Source of the DNA: Albugo candida
Taxonomy: Eukaryota > Oomycota > Peronosporomycetes > Albuginales > Albuginaceae
Direction of reading: 5' to 3'
DNA length: 64,000 nt
Assembly: GCA_905220665.1 (NCBI GenBank)
Contig: CAJNAR010000001.1
Span: forward strand, 248,001-312,000
The position numbers and the translations under genes are program-made. The notes under the pieces were generated by a model. That model made no database searches and was not told the origin of the DNA. It saw only the letters and a program-made list of their open reading frames with translations. Positions 32,968 to 42,753 of this stretch are shown here, piece by piece (position 1 is the stretch's first letter; each line of letters opens with the position of its first letter).

Positions 32968-34973
32968 ATGAATCCCAACAGTGCTGATGTGAATTCCGCA
33001 TCACTTCCTATCGATAAGCGCGATGCAAGCAGTGAGCAACACGACGCACCTGATACAATGGATGACAACGTGCAACATACCATCATAAGTACTGAAAACG
33101 ACCGTAAGAATCGCAAGGAAATGGATAGCGCTTCTATCGTATTTGCGAGCTGTATAACGCGCGATATGACTGATATCATCCAAGCATTTGCAACGCAGTC
33201 ACTTGTTCAATTCCAAATGTTTAAACAAATTTGGAAACAGAAACGAATGAGTGCCGCTTTTCACGTCGAGTTTTGGGACAGCAATCCCACACAAATTCAC
33301 GAAACGATTCTTTGTTCTGCTCTCAGTACGCTTCTTGAAAAGCTACAATGGATGATCTCTCACTGCTTTCGTAGATCTATTGGTTAATAATGTCTTGAAG
33401 GAGAAAAATAGGGAGCATGCTGCGTACGTCATTGGATCAATATTTGCATTGTATTGCACTTATTCCGTCCAGCTGAGCGATCCCAAATTCAAGATCGCTG
33501 TGAATCCGAGTACGGCTATAGAATGGGCTAACAACGACAATGACATTGTTTCATGTAGTGACTTGGATGGCCTTGTCACTTGTTCAAAGCAGATTGGTGG
33601 ACTCTGACTCGACCGAGGAGTTCTTCCCTCGGGCTTCTGTTCAAGTGGAAGCGATAATGCGCAAGCTTTTCGCTGAAAATGCCTTTGTGAAATGCTTGCG
33701 TGGATATACGCAGGGAAAGAATACACGCAGTAAATGTCAAGAAACCATCGTTTCATTGAAGATGCTGCATCTACAAAATGCTCCGATACAAGCAGCTCAC
33801 CATGTAGGCATACTCATCTTGCGGATGTCAGTGCTTCTACAAGCTGTAATGAGATTCAGAGCTTCTACGTAGATAGACGTGTCAGAATTCAGTCACTTGG
33901 ACGCTATTGATTCGAATTATACGCTTCTCAGGGACGCAATTCCACCGACACGAGTGGCAAAATCTCTTCAGGGACTCAAGGATCAGCGAAGAGCGCTTGT
34001 GAGTAGCTTACAACAACAGCTTCAGAGTATACGGAGGTATAATGAGGAGGGACTCCCATCCAGTACAATTTCGGTTGAAGAAAAAATGTCCTCAACAAAG
34101 TGTATGGAAGTATGCTCCTCAGTAAAAGCGAAATACATGCGGAAGGAAGTGCACGTTAGATGTAAAAACGAGGAAATAGCGATGGAAATCGGTCACTCAA
34201 GTATTAGGAGTAATGCGTGTACTGATGCTTTATTGGAGTTGGAAGAGGAACTAAAGGCTTTTACTCACGAGGAAATTTTGAATGCGGATCAGACCGAGGA
34301 CTCGCAGACTCAAGCTAAAAGTCGGAAGCGGTCGAGAGTATTTTCTGAGGGAAAACAGCTCGAGAAAGTGTCGGATATCTATAGAGATGGCCTGGATGCT
34401 TTGACTGCGGAATTGAAAAAAGATGTGCTGGATACACATGAATCAGCACACCGCCTAGAAAGTGATTCACGTCTGGAACTTACCTACCCTGTTGTTAACA
34501 ATCAAGAGGCTCCAATGCCTATATCTTTTGCGAGTTGTGAGGCATTGAATGAACTTGAAAGAGAATTACAAGCTGATGTTTATACTCAGAGTCCACACTC
34601 CCTCAATGTGGTCGATACTGCTAGCTTTAGAGTTGCACCGAAAAGAAACTCAGAACGAAAAAAGACGATTGGCAAATTCAAGACTCAGATACAAAAGACC
34701 AGTCGACGTCGACTCAATACGAACAGTAAGGACCTCCCATCATCTCAAAATGCCTCAAAACGTTCGACTCTATCAACCCGTCAGAAGACTCATGACGGTT
34801 CTGCAAAGGTTGAAGAAAAACGCACCTATGATGCAAATATGTCCTCACGTGAAGTGCACATTTGTAACAAAGTATCGCCTATTGCAATAGTACAAGCAAA
34901 TGATCCCTCAACCGCGAAAGAAATAGAGGACAATGATGGTCTAGCTGAATTGGAGGCGGAGCTGGCGCTTTGA
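32968..34973 (+). CDS. SNAPC1: SNAPC1-like subunit of the snRNA-activating complex
   Basis: Exons 32968-33325, 33375-33596, 33646-33803 and 33873-34973, with introns of 49, 49 and 69 nt; 612 residues. The first three exons (residues about 70-245) follow the SNAP43 domain: a helix with AFATQSLVQFQMFKQIWKQ, then REHAAYVIGSIFALYCTYSV and LSDPKFKIAVNPS, then a helix with EAIMRKLFAENAFVKC. Exon 4 encodes a long, acidic and Lys-rich low-complexity tail with repeated ALLELEEELKAF / ALNELERELQAD-like heptads. SNAPC1 helps recruit RNA polymerase II or III to snRNA promoters. Similarity is moderate and rests on the domain pattern, so the name is a good guess rather than certain. Confidence 0.62.
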
Positions 34974-35060
34974 TTCATCTTAACAGAATGCTGACAAGTA
35001 GGATACCATCACAACACATGTGCGATAAATTACTAATTACGTAAGCAAATGTTTGCCGCC

Positions 35061-35500
35061 CTAGGCGTGAGGATTGCGTAATACAAGAACCACAGAGTCG
35101 CCACGCAAGAATAATTTGCTCACAAAACGATCTTTGTTGACAGGTTTTCCGCTTTTCTTTCCCTTACCGCTTTTCGGCACTTCGGTCCACATTTCCTTTA
35201 CATTTTCGAGAACCCTACGACAATATTTGAGGATACAACCTCACTCAGCATATGAATATATTACGAACATGTTGCAATGACGATCAAAAGCTTTAACGCG
35301 AGCCAATAGTTTGTGATTATTACGGACATTGATGAGTACTTGTGAGTTGTTTTTGACGCTATGCATTAAAATAGACAAGGGACCCTTCTGGAAGTCCTCT
35401 TCGTTTTCTTGCACTCTTTTAAACTCATCCGTATCATTACTACATAAGAGCGTGAGGACGCAATCGACAGGATAGTGGCGGCAATTGTATACCTCGTCAT
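35061..35500 (-). CDS. SNRPD2: Small nuclear ribonucleoprotein SmD2, three exons with an 8-nt first coding exon
   Basis: Exons (minus): 35500-35493, 35439-35269 and 35214-35061; introns 53 and 54 nt; 110 residues. The Sm fold is complete: Sm1 from [18 protein letters not shown] through [20 protein letters not shown], and Sm2 with [19 protein letters not shown] followed by VLVLRNP. The VPKSGKGKK loop and the N-terminal DFQKGPLS are specific to D2. It forms part of the heptameric ring on spliceosomal U snRNAs. The first coding exon carries only ATGACGAG, so the start is chosen because its splice is the only one giving a start codon in frame. Closest neighbour is a divergent small open frame at 35582. 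Confidence 0.92.
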
Positions 35501-35581
35501 TTCGCTTTGACTGGAGCCACGGCGGATATGCGTATATAAGGATTTAGTATGATATTTAGCATTACGTACGAATATTAAGTC

Positions 35582-35870
35582 ATGCAGAAAGAATCCGAAG
35601 CACTTTTAATTTATATACGTGACTCACAGTACGACGGAGGCACGTTCTCGGACAAAGCATACTCGGAATGTGGGAGGGAGGTACACTTACACTCATTGTA
35701 GTACTCACTATGTCAATCAGGCAACGCTTGGATATAAGAAGTGCCATATTACGGTTACAATACGTCAGCTTATTATTGCAATACCTGAAAGAAACTCCGG
35801 CAAATGGTTATATTACCATGTTCCAAGTCTCAATCTGGTCGTTGAGGAATCTTGTGGCGGCATTTTCTGA
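35582..35870 (+). CDS. Possible small two-exon gene, not recognised
   Basis: Exons 35582-35680 and 35721-35870 (40-nt intron) would give 82 residues beginning MQKESEALLIYIRDSQYDGG and including ITVTIRQLIIAIPERNSG and HVPSLNLVVEESCGG. The second part looks like folded protein. Another intron near 35871 could extend it. No family recognised. The rest of 35871-36231 shows no gene and should contain the promoter of the next gene. Confidence 0.33.
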
Positions 35871-36231
35871 TAGACTATCAAGAGCGCACTTACCTACTGT
35901 TACCACAAGCCATGAGGCGATCGATGCTTGGAAACTCCGTATTCTATATGATTGACTATCATTCGCTGCTAAATTTTCATTGGTCATACATCACGTTCAA
36001 CTCCAGACTGATTCAAATAACCTTGAATTCCGATCTCACAGGTATTCGAGCTGTTATAGGTTGTAATTGTTCAAGTGTTCAGTGCACCCCAAAGCTGCAG
36101 ACCGTCCCGTCGCACACATTCAAACGCTTCTAGATTTTCGACAATCTGACTCCTTGATTGATGTAAACCACACCGTGTTATCGTTATCATAGTGTATATA
36201 ACACAACTCCAAATTTAGAAAGCAACGCAAT

Positions 36232-39069
36232 ATGACGTCGTCAAATAGGACCAAAGTTTCTGAGACAATTCGACCTGCAAGGGACGCCGCGTACTCAACA
36301 TCGAATACAACGGTCGAATCTTTTCACGAACCTCTCTCCATCCGTCAAATTGACTCTCAAACCCGTAAAGAAAAATTTATTGAGTGGAAACTGCAGAAAG
36401 AACACGAGAAGAAATACCGACACGAACCCGTATCGTCTCGATCAGATTTGCCAGTTACATTCAGCTCAATGTCGCAATCACGTGGCCCCCTCAATAAAGT
36501 CGACTCACGTTTACCAAAAAAAAAGCAACAATCCAAACTTTTGGAAATAAGGAAACATTTTATGGAATCTCCAACAATGGAGCAAGCCAAGCTGGAACGT
36601 GAGGGCGGTACTCAACAAGAGTCACATTCTATCGACACGGAATACGTTCAAGCAAGTTTACATAAGAGGGGAACAAACGACCACCAAAAACTCACTGCGA
36701 ACACAACGATTGAGAGTACTGCATCGCGTATACCCAGAACTCCATGCAAAATATCTTCAACCAGATCCAACACAAATCCTAACAATATTGAACAATCACG
36801 CACCCAGAATCACGACCAATCCAGTGTCGAGAATCTCGTCAAGCCAGAATTTATTCAACAAATAAACGGCAACCAAAAGGAGGATGTCGTGGGGCAACAA
36901 GAGCCACAGATTTACACGAACAACCAAGTAGAAATGGATATTGTTGAAGAATCAAATAACGAGTCGTCTCAATACATTGAGCGGACCCAAACGACCTCAA
37001 CGATAAAAAATCAATCTGATGAGTCTGCGATTATAGTTGCAGAGAGTGAAGTCATTTTCGGAACCACACGTCCGACAGTGGACACTGAGACGTTTATCTA
37101 TGATAACGAGGTAGAAGATAGCAACATGAAGTCTGACTATCGAGGTGGTCAACCAACGAACGAGGTCGATACAAGTATTATGATTGAGGAGGAAACAGCA
37201 TCTGCAGAAACCGAGAAAAAAGATGAAGATATCCAGAAACTGATTGAACGTCTGGATTATGAGAATGAAGCGGTTATTGCTGATGAAACATCTGAACAGG
37301 GAAGTTTTTGGCAAAATGAGCTAGAGGATCTCGATTTAATACAGGACCAATTTGATGTGCCGGACACCAGAATCCGAGCGACTCACATCGTTGAGGAAAC
37401 CCCTCAGTCCGGGTCGAGTACAAAGAGTACCAATACATCAGAGACGGTCGCCCTTCCGGAAAACGAACCTAAGATTACATCAACGTGGTGGTTTCGATGC
37501 GCGCTGGTGGCAGCTCTAACCTATCTCCTTTTCAATTCGTATCCTTGGATTTTATTGCCGGCAGATTTGCTTTTATTGGGCTGGTTGCAGGTGCTGGGAC
37601 AAGCGGCACGTTACCTCAATAATGGAGAAAATGTCGTTTACAAACTCGGAGATGCACTTGCTCAAGCGACATTCCAGTTACCTCCAGAAATTTTTACATT
37701 TTGGAAATTCACACTGGAAAAATCATTCTCCACGTACCACGCAGTCGCTGGATTTCTAACTGTATGGAGCAGAGTATTGCGAGATTATGCCGTAGTAGCA
37801 GCTTTACTCGCTCGAGCTGCGTGTATCGACAGCACGATCGGAATCATAAATGGGATGAGTTGGATCGGGTCGTTAATGTCGCACGAAGGTACGCATGGAG
37901 GTGATGAGGCTGCGGGAAAGCAAACTCAAAAGCTACAAGAGATTCAACAAGAACAAGACTCTGTGCTTTCAGAAGTGCTGAGTCGACTCAATGAAGGGGA
38001 AGAAGAAGCCTTGCGGAAAATTGCCGATATGCGAGCTCGAAGAGAAACGTTTGAGAGTTTGACAGACTCTATCCTGGCAGAGGCAAGAGATGCGGCGCTG
38101 GAAAGCATCCGGGAAGCCACAGAAGAAGCCACAAGTCAGATCAAAAATTATGCTTTGGCTGTATCGAAAATCTATGCAAAGGAATTGGAAGCTGAATTGG
38201 CCACTCACAAAGCTCTTGTCGAAGAGGAAGTTGCATTAGCTGAGTCAGAGGCCGAGTATGAAGCCAATTTGTTGGAGAATGAAGGTCGAGAAATGGTGAA
38301 AGAGGTTGAAAAGCTCGACGAAGAGGTGCAGCATATTGCTGAAGATTTGGATGTTGATGGTATCACTACAGATGAGAAGGAGACGTTCTTGGGGAAAAGC
38401 ACCGATTTCGATGCAGAGGATGAAGAAAAAGAGCTCAAGATACAAGTGGTGGTACAGGAAGAGGAAATAGTTCGTGTTTTGGATAAAGAATCCCATCTTG
38501 TTGCAGAAAGTGTTTCCAAAGTCAAAGCTCTTGTGGAAGATGAGAAACGAGTTGGGAAGACAGTCATGCCCGAGGATATCGCTTTAATTGTTAAGGACGT
38601 TCAACAAGTGACCGAGCATTCACACGCTCTTGATGATAAAGTGGTAAATAATTCTCCAATTTCAGATCGATGGATGAAACGACTTGCTACGAGATCGAAA
38701 GAGGCTGTGGTGATGACACTAGCAGTCTCTGTGATTGCTGTGATTGCTTTTAGCATCCGTCGAATTCTTCTCCGACGAAAACGAGCAAATTTTCGTCGTC
38801 GAGCTCTGCATCCAAAGCGTTGGCAATTACAAGCCGAAGCAACAGAGTTGCTCGATGACAACGAAGATGATGTCGCAGAATTCATACCAGCGGCTACAAC
38901 AGATACTGAACCCGAGCCGGAAAGTGGAGATTGCAATTGGGAATCTTCGAGTACGATTTCTTCTCATGACGACTACCGCACCAATATGAGCGATAATATA
39001 GAGATGGAAGCACCCACAGTTGTCAGACGCTCCCAACGTGTGCGGATGGTATCGACTCGATCACGCTGA
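36232..39069 (+). CDS. Large coiled-coil protein with two membrane segments, family unknown
   Basis: One frame of 945 residues without introns. Residues 1-415 are polar, Gln/Glu/Thr/Ser-rich and probably disordered. A long hydrophobic region starts at about 420 (CALVAALTYLLFN, then PADLLLLGWLQVLG), enough for one hairpin or two helices. Residues about 555-810 are strongly acidic coiled coil (ELEAELATHKALVEEEVALA, DAEDEEKELKIQVVVQEEE). A second membrane helix lies at about 822-842 (VVMTLAVSVIAVIAFSI), directly followed by an Arg-rich stretch (RRILLRRKRANFRRR) and a tail rich in Asp/Glu. The layout resembles nuclear-envelope or organelle-tethering proteins, but I recognise no domain. The start is the only early ATG in frame. 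Confidence 0.75.
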   Translation: MTSSNRTKVSETIRPARDAAYSTSNTTVESFHEPLSIRQIDSQTRKEKFIEWKLQKEHEKKYRHEPVSSRSDLPVTFSSMSQSRGPLNKVDSRLPKKKQQSKLLEIRKHFMESPTMEQAKLEREGGTQQESHSIDTEYVQASLHKRGTNDHQKLTANTTIESTASRIPRTPCKISSTRSNTNPNNIEQSRTQNHDQSSVENLVKPEFIQQINGNQKEDVVGQQEPQIYTNNQVEMDIVEESNNESSQYIERTQTTSTIKNQSDESAIIVAESEVIFGTTRPTVDTETFIYDNEVEDSNMKSDYRGGQPTNEVDTSIMIEEETASAETEKKDEDIQKLIERLDYENEAVIADETSEQGSFWQNELEDLDLIQDQFDVPDTRIRATHIVEETPQSGSSTKSTNTSETVALPENEPKITSTWWFRCALVAALTYLLFNSYPWILLPADLLLLGWLQVLGQAARYLNNGENVVYKLGDALAQATFQLPPEIFTFWKFTLEKSFSTYHAVAGFLTVWSRVLRDYAVVAALLARAACIDSTIGIINGMSWIGSLMSHEGTHGGDEAAGKQTQKLQEIQQEQDSVLSEVLSRLNEGEEEALRKIADMRARRETFESLTDSILAEARDAALESIREATEEATSQIKNYALAVSKIYAKELEAELATHKALVEEEVALAESEAEYEANLLENEGREMVKEVEKLDEEVQHIAEDLDVDGITTDEKETFLGKSTDFDAEDEEKELKIQVVVQEEEIVRVLDKESHLVAESVSKVKALVEDEKRVGKTVMPEDIALIVKDVQQVTEHSHALDDKVVNNSPISDRWMKRLATRSKEAVVMTLAVSVIAVIAFSIRRILLRRKRANFRRRALHPKRWQLQAEATELLDDNEDDVAEFIPAATTDTEPEPESGDCNWESSSTISSHDDYRTNMSDNIEMEAPTVVRRSQRVRMVSTRSR

Positions 39070-39104
39070 GTCACTGTAATCTGAATTTTGATCTGTTGGA
39101 TGTA

Positions 39105-39977
39105 TCACTTATTTTGTCGGTTGACTACCAATTTGTAGCCAGGAAGTATAGCCCCACGATATCCTTTCGGAAAATACGAGCGATTGAATGCGCGTAATTG
39201 ATCATTTGTCATGTGATATTTTGCAGCTATATCCTCTGGCGTTTCTCCTTCCTTCACGACATGAATCTGTCTCGTGAGTGTGATTTCTCCAATATGTCGA
39301 TAGCGATACGCGCGTTCTGAAGCTTCTTTATCGGGTACAATAACACTCTCTCCTTCTTGGAGCCTCACTAGCTTTCCCTTGAGAAACCGACCACGATTCA
39401 TTTCCATGAATTGGATCATTGTGAGCTTATAATCGGCGCAAATCGACTCCATAGTATCGCCGCATTTGAGTGTATGCACTTTGTATTTAGCTGCACTTTG
39501 ATCTGTGAATGCTTCTAAAGGAAGATCCCCATAGCATGAGACTCCATCGACAGGATATATCTGTTTCTGATCGCTATGTAAAACCTGTTGATCGACTCCT
39601 GTGTCCATGTTGTAGATATGTAATAGAAGACCGGGGGATAAGTTTCCTCGTTCTCCAATTGGAAAATGCTTACGATTTGCCATTCGGATGAAATGCGTTG
39701 TTGTGTGATAGAAATTGGCAATGGATTCCAATGTGTCGCCATGTCGCACCAAATGCATGCGTCCCCAACCTTTATCGATGCAATCGGGTGGAGGAGGTAG
39801 ATGAAGACTTTTCGGGTCTTTAGAGACGGATTCCAAAGCCTTTGTAGAAGAGCTATTGGTTGCAATAGGTTTGTATGCATACGGTGAAGTGTACGTGTCC
39901 CGAACGCGAGTCAGTGTTGAGGTACTGGTGCTACAGAGCGACAAAGATTTCGTGTCGCTTCCGCAGGTCCCATACAT
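39105..39977 (-). CDS. Protein with three LysM domains, no visible signal peptide
   Basis: Single exon, 290 residues from the first in-frame ATG. Three LysM units are seen: HLVRHGDTLESIANFYHTTT...LSPGLLLHI, YKVHTLKCGDTMESICADY, and IHVVKEGETPEDIAAKYHMT...ILPGYKLVV. LysM binds N-acetylglucosamine polymers such as chitin or peptidoglycan when extracellular. In eukaryotes, intracellular LysM proteins also exist (OXR1/TLDc-type and others). Here the N terminus is Ser/Thr-rich with no hydrophobic leader, so either the protein is intracellular or an upstream exon is missing. The preceding frame remains open to 40052 but begins without an ATG. Convergent with the large coiled-coil gene (stops 36 bases apart). 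Confidence 0.8.
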   Translation of the reverse strand: MYGTCGSDTKSLSLCSTSTSTLTRVRDTYTSPYAYKPIATNSSSTKALESVSKDPKSLHLPPPPDCIDKGWGRMHLVRHGDTLESIANFYHTTTHFIRMANRKHFPIGERGNLSPGLLLHIYNMDTGVDQQVLHSDQKQIYPVDGVSCYGDLPLEAFTDQSAAKYKVHTLKCGDTMESICADYKLTMIQFMEMNRGRFLKGKLVRLQEGESVIVPDKEASERAYRYRHIGEITLTRQIHVVKEGETPEDIAAKYHMTNDQLRAFNRSYFPKGYRGAILPGYKLVVNRQNK

Positions 39978-40058
39978 TGCGATCGGCTGACGGCGCAGTA
40001 TTTGGAGGTGGTAATGTAGAGTGTAAACATGAAAAGTGGAATGATGTGTCAATTAAGT

Positions 40059-41158
40059 TCAGGTAGAGCAGCATGGGTCAATGCTTCCGCTCATTACATC
40101 GGCTTGTGTGTCTTTAAATAAAGCGAATCCTAAGCCTAATCCAATGATAACCGCAATGAAAAATAGACTTTCGTACATCATAATGATCAGCATGAGGAAA
40201 TATGCAATGGTAATTGCGACCATGTACAGCACTGCAGCGATGCCTTTACACCATAGCGGTAGCTTACGGATGATTTTGATGTCTTCCGCGTCATTACCGA
40301 ATGATTGAACTTTTCTTGACTTGTATGCGGATGCAGGTGTGTCCATGGACATGTATACACCTTGGTTGATGGTTCGACCGTACTTTGAAAAGAGAAACCG
40401 CTGAGTGCGTTCTCTATACATTTCCAAAACTTCGAGACTCATTGCTAATAGCACCACACCAATAAACGCAAATGCGTATTTAAGCCCGGAAGTGAGCACA
40501 AACGGTTTGAATAAGAGCATCGCGCAAAACGCATCTTTACCAAATGCCGTCTGAAATCCATCAAACATGACGAATCCTGTCGGTGTACTCGAAGTTCCTG
40601 CGTTACAGAATGTATACGACGATTGCGGAGGAGCACCGGTTGAAATGTAATTTTTCTAAAGCAGAAGGAGTCAGCGATGAGATGTCATGAGAACACACAT
40701 ACGAAAAACTGACAGAATTCTTCCTTATCTCTTCGGCATGCTCGGGACTGCAGGCATATATTTTCTGATCGCCATGCGTTCCCCACGGTATACGAACCTT
40801 GAGCTCACTATACTTTGCACCACACACTGGACAGGTATATTGCGTTGCGTTTTTGTATATCTCATCGTCTGAAATTTTATAAGCTTGTGGCTGTTTCAGG
40901 TAAGTGCTCTAAAACCATACAAAAAATGAGTCAGTCTACGTATACTTTTTCTTCGACTGTATGCCATACCGGGTCGTTAACGAGCATATCAATGTGTCCG
41001 GCCATTTCGCAGGCAAATATATTCTGGTTCCCCTTGATCGATCCATTAAACTTGGTCTTGATGTCCATATCACATATCGGGCAGCTCAATTTGGAAATTA
41101 TTTGCGCATTTACATGACATAAATTGACGCATAAGAAAAACAGCCGCGTTGTCACCAT
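40059..41158 (-). CDS. Ctr-type copper transporter with cysteine-rich N-terminal region
   Basis: Exons (minus): 41158-40946, 40908-40714 and 40655-40059, with introns of 37 and 58 nt; 334 residues. A signal peptide (MVTTRLFFLCVNLCHVNAQ) leads into two related metal-binding-like units, each with CPxC and a later CxxxxH: CPICDMDIKTKF...ACEMAGHID and CPVCGAKYSELKV...ACSPEHAEE. The C-terminal half is the Ctr domain with three membrane helices. TM2 carries the MxxxM copper motif (LMLIIMMYESLFF) and TM3 the packed GLGLGFALF. Ctr proteins import Cu(I) as trimers. The usual Met-rich ectodomain is replaced by Cys/His units. Head-to-head with a related Ctr gene at 41373, which suggests tandem-inverted duplication. 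Confidence 0.88.
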
Positions 41159-41372
41159 GTCAAATTGTATACTACTGATACTTACGGTAACACTACTAAA
41201 TTAAGTGAGCTTTTTATGTGAATAGGTCCACCAATAGAGAAGAAGAATTACGTGTCATATCAATAATTGCACCATACGACTTTATATACTTTAAGAATAG
41301 TACTACTCACAGAATTAGAAGTCGACTGCTCCTCTGCCAATTTCACTTTCGTCATTTGATTAAAAGCGCTTT

Positions 41373-42735
41373 ATGATGCATCTGTACATCGCATACACCA
41401 CTTTGCTATTGTACAATGGATTGCTCATATCGCTTCAAGCGTGTGGATCACATCATTCCCCTGTGTACGAAGCACGAGGCCTACTAACGACTGCAAACAG
41501 CTCTGAATACAAATGCCCCGCATGCGGAATGTCGACCATAGAATTCGGGTACGACAATCAAAATTATGTGGTTTTCAATAATGGTCAGCGTATTTACACT
41601 TGCGGAATGGATCCACGCTCTTTTCCAGCATACAATTTTGACGTATCGGATACGTCGTATATCGCTGCGAATATGGTACGCATAGAACACATACTTACTC
41701 GGTAGTATTCTTATCTGTTACGAGTAGGCAGAATTCATCCAATCACCCGACGACACTCAGTGCACGAAAGAGTGTGCCGAATGTACAACAGGAAACCTTC
41801 ACGATCCAATCGATAACACGAAAATCACTGCGAATAATGTCCAATCAATTTGCATCAAAAGAGGTCAGAAACTCTATTTTTCGAGTCAGGAAACCCGTCA
41901 AAAGTACCTCAATCAAGTGAACAAAGCACCTCGACATCTCGTGCAGACAGCGATATGCAAAGACACCCAATGTGCTGATCTCAATACCATCAAGGACCTT
42001 AGTCAAGCGTCCAAGGATTTCGTTTCCAAGTACGACGCTGTCGCTTTGGCGGGCACACCATCGGAGCCCGAGGGCTTTTGCACCGGGAAAGGATCTGTGA
42101 TGCTGAATGGCTTCCAATCCTCCGTCAAAGGATCGTGTATCCGCTTGTTCTTCTATCCGTGGGTGCTAAACAGCCAAGTCAAATATGCTTTTGGATTCAT
42201 TGGGATCTTTTTAATGGCTGTGGGGAATGAGTATCTCGCAAAGGTTCGCGAACAGCTTCGACGAAATGTGATGAGGAAAGGGAAAAAGAGAAATCTGACA
42301 TACCGACGGAAATGGACATTGGTATTGGCGTCTTTGTATATGATCCAAATGGTCGTTGCGTACTTGGCAATGCTGGTGGTTATGACGTACGAGACCGGGC
42401 TCTTTATCGCGTTGATACTTGGATTTGGAGCTGGTTTTCTTCTTTTCAAAAATATCGATTTGGATGTTGTCAACAAGCAAGAGGCTTGGAGGTATACAGA
42501 TGCGTCTACCGTGTGTATGTCCGTCGAAGGAATGACATGCGCGGCCAGTTGTGGGAAGACAGTAGAGAACGCCTTACGTGGAATCGATGGGGTCGATAGG
42601 GTCCATGTAGATGTGAATGAAGGAAAAGCATACGTGTCGGGTACTGCCACTGTCGATGTGCTCACTGATGCTATCCAGTCGGTTGGATTCGCTGCGCGGG
42701 TACAGGAGCCTCGTCAAGGTGTTCATGATCAATAA
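41373..42735 (+). CDS. Ctr-type copper transporter fused to a C-terminal heavy-metal-associated domain
   Basis: Exons 41373-41675 and 41728-42735 (52-nt intron), 436 residues. Signal peptide with core LYIAYTTLLLYNGLLISL; an extracellular cysteine-rich region with YKCPACGMSTIEFGY and IYTCGMDPR, then CTKECAEC and a second unit; then the Ctr domain (KYAFGFIGIFLM, the MxxxM motif in LAMLVVMTYETGLF, and GFGAGFLLFK). After a short linker, an HMA domain follows: VCMSVEGMTCAASCGKTVE, VDVNEGKAYVSG and AIQSVGFAA. It carries a CxxxC in place of the usual CxxC, because MTCAASC has one extra residue. HMA domains normally sit on P-type ATPases or chaperones such as Atx1. Here the fusion could receive copper directly on the cytosolic side; the direction is inferred. 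Confidence 0.9.
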
Positions 42736-42753
42736 GCCGATATTTCCTCTTCT

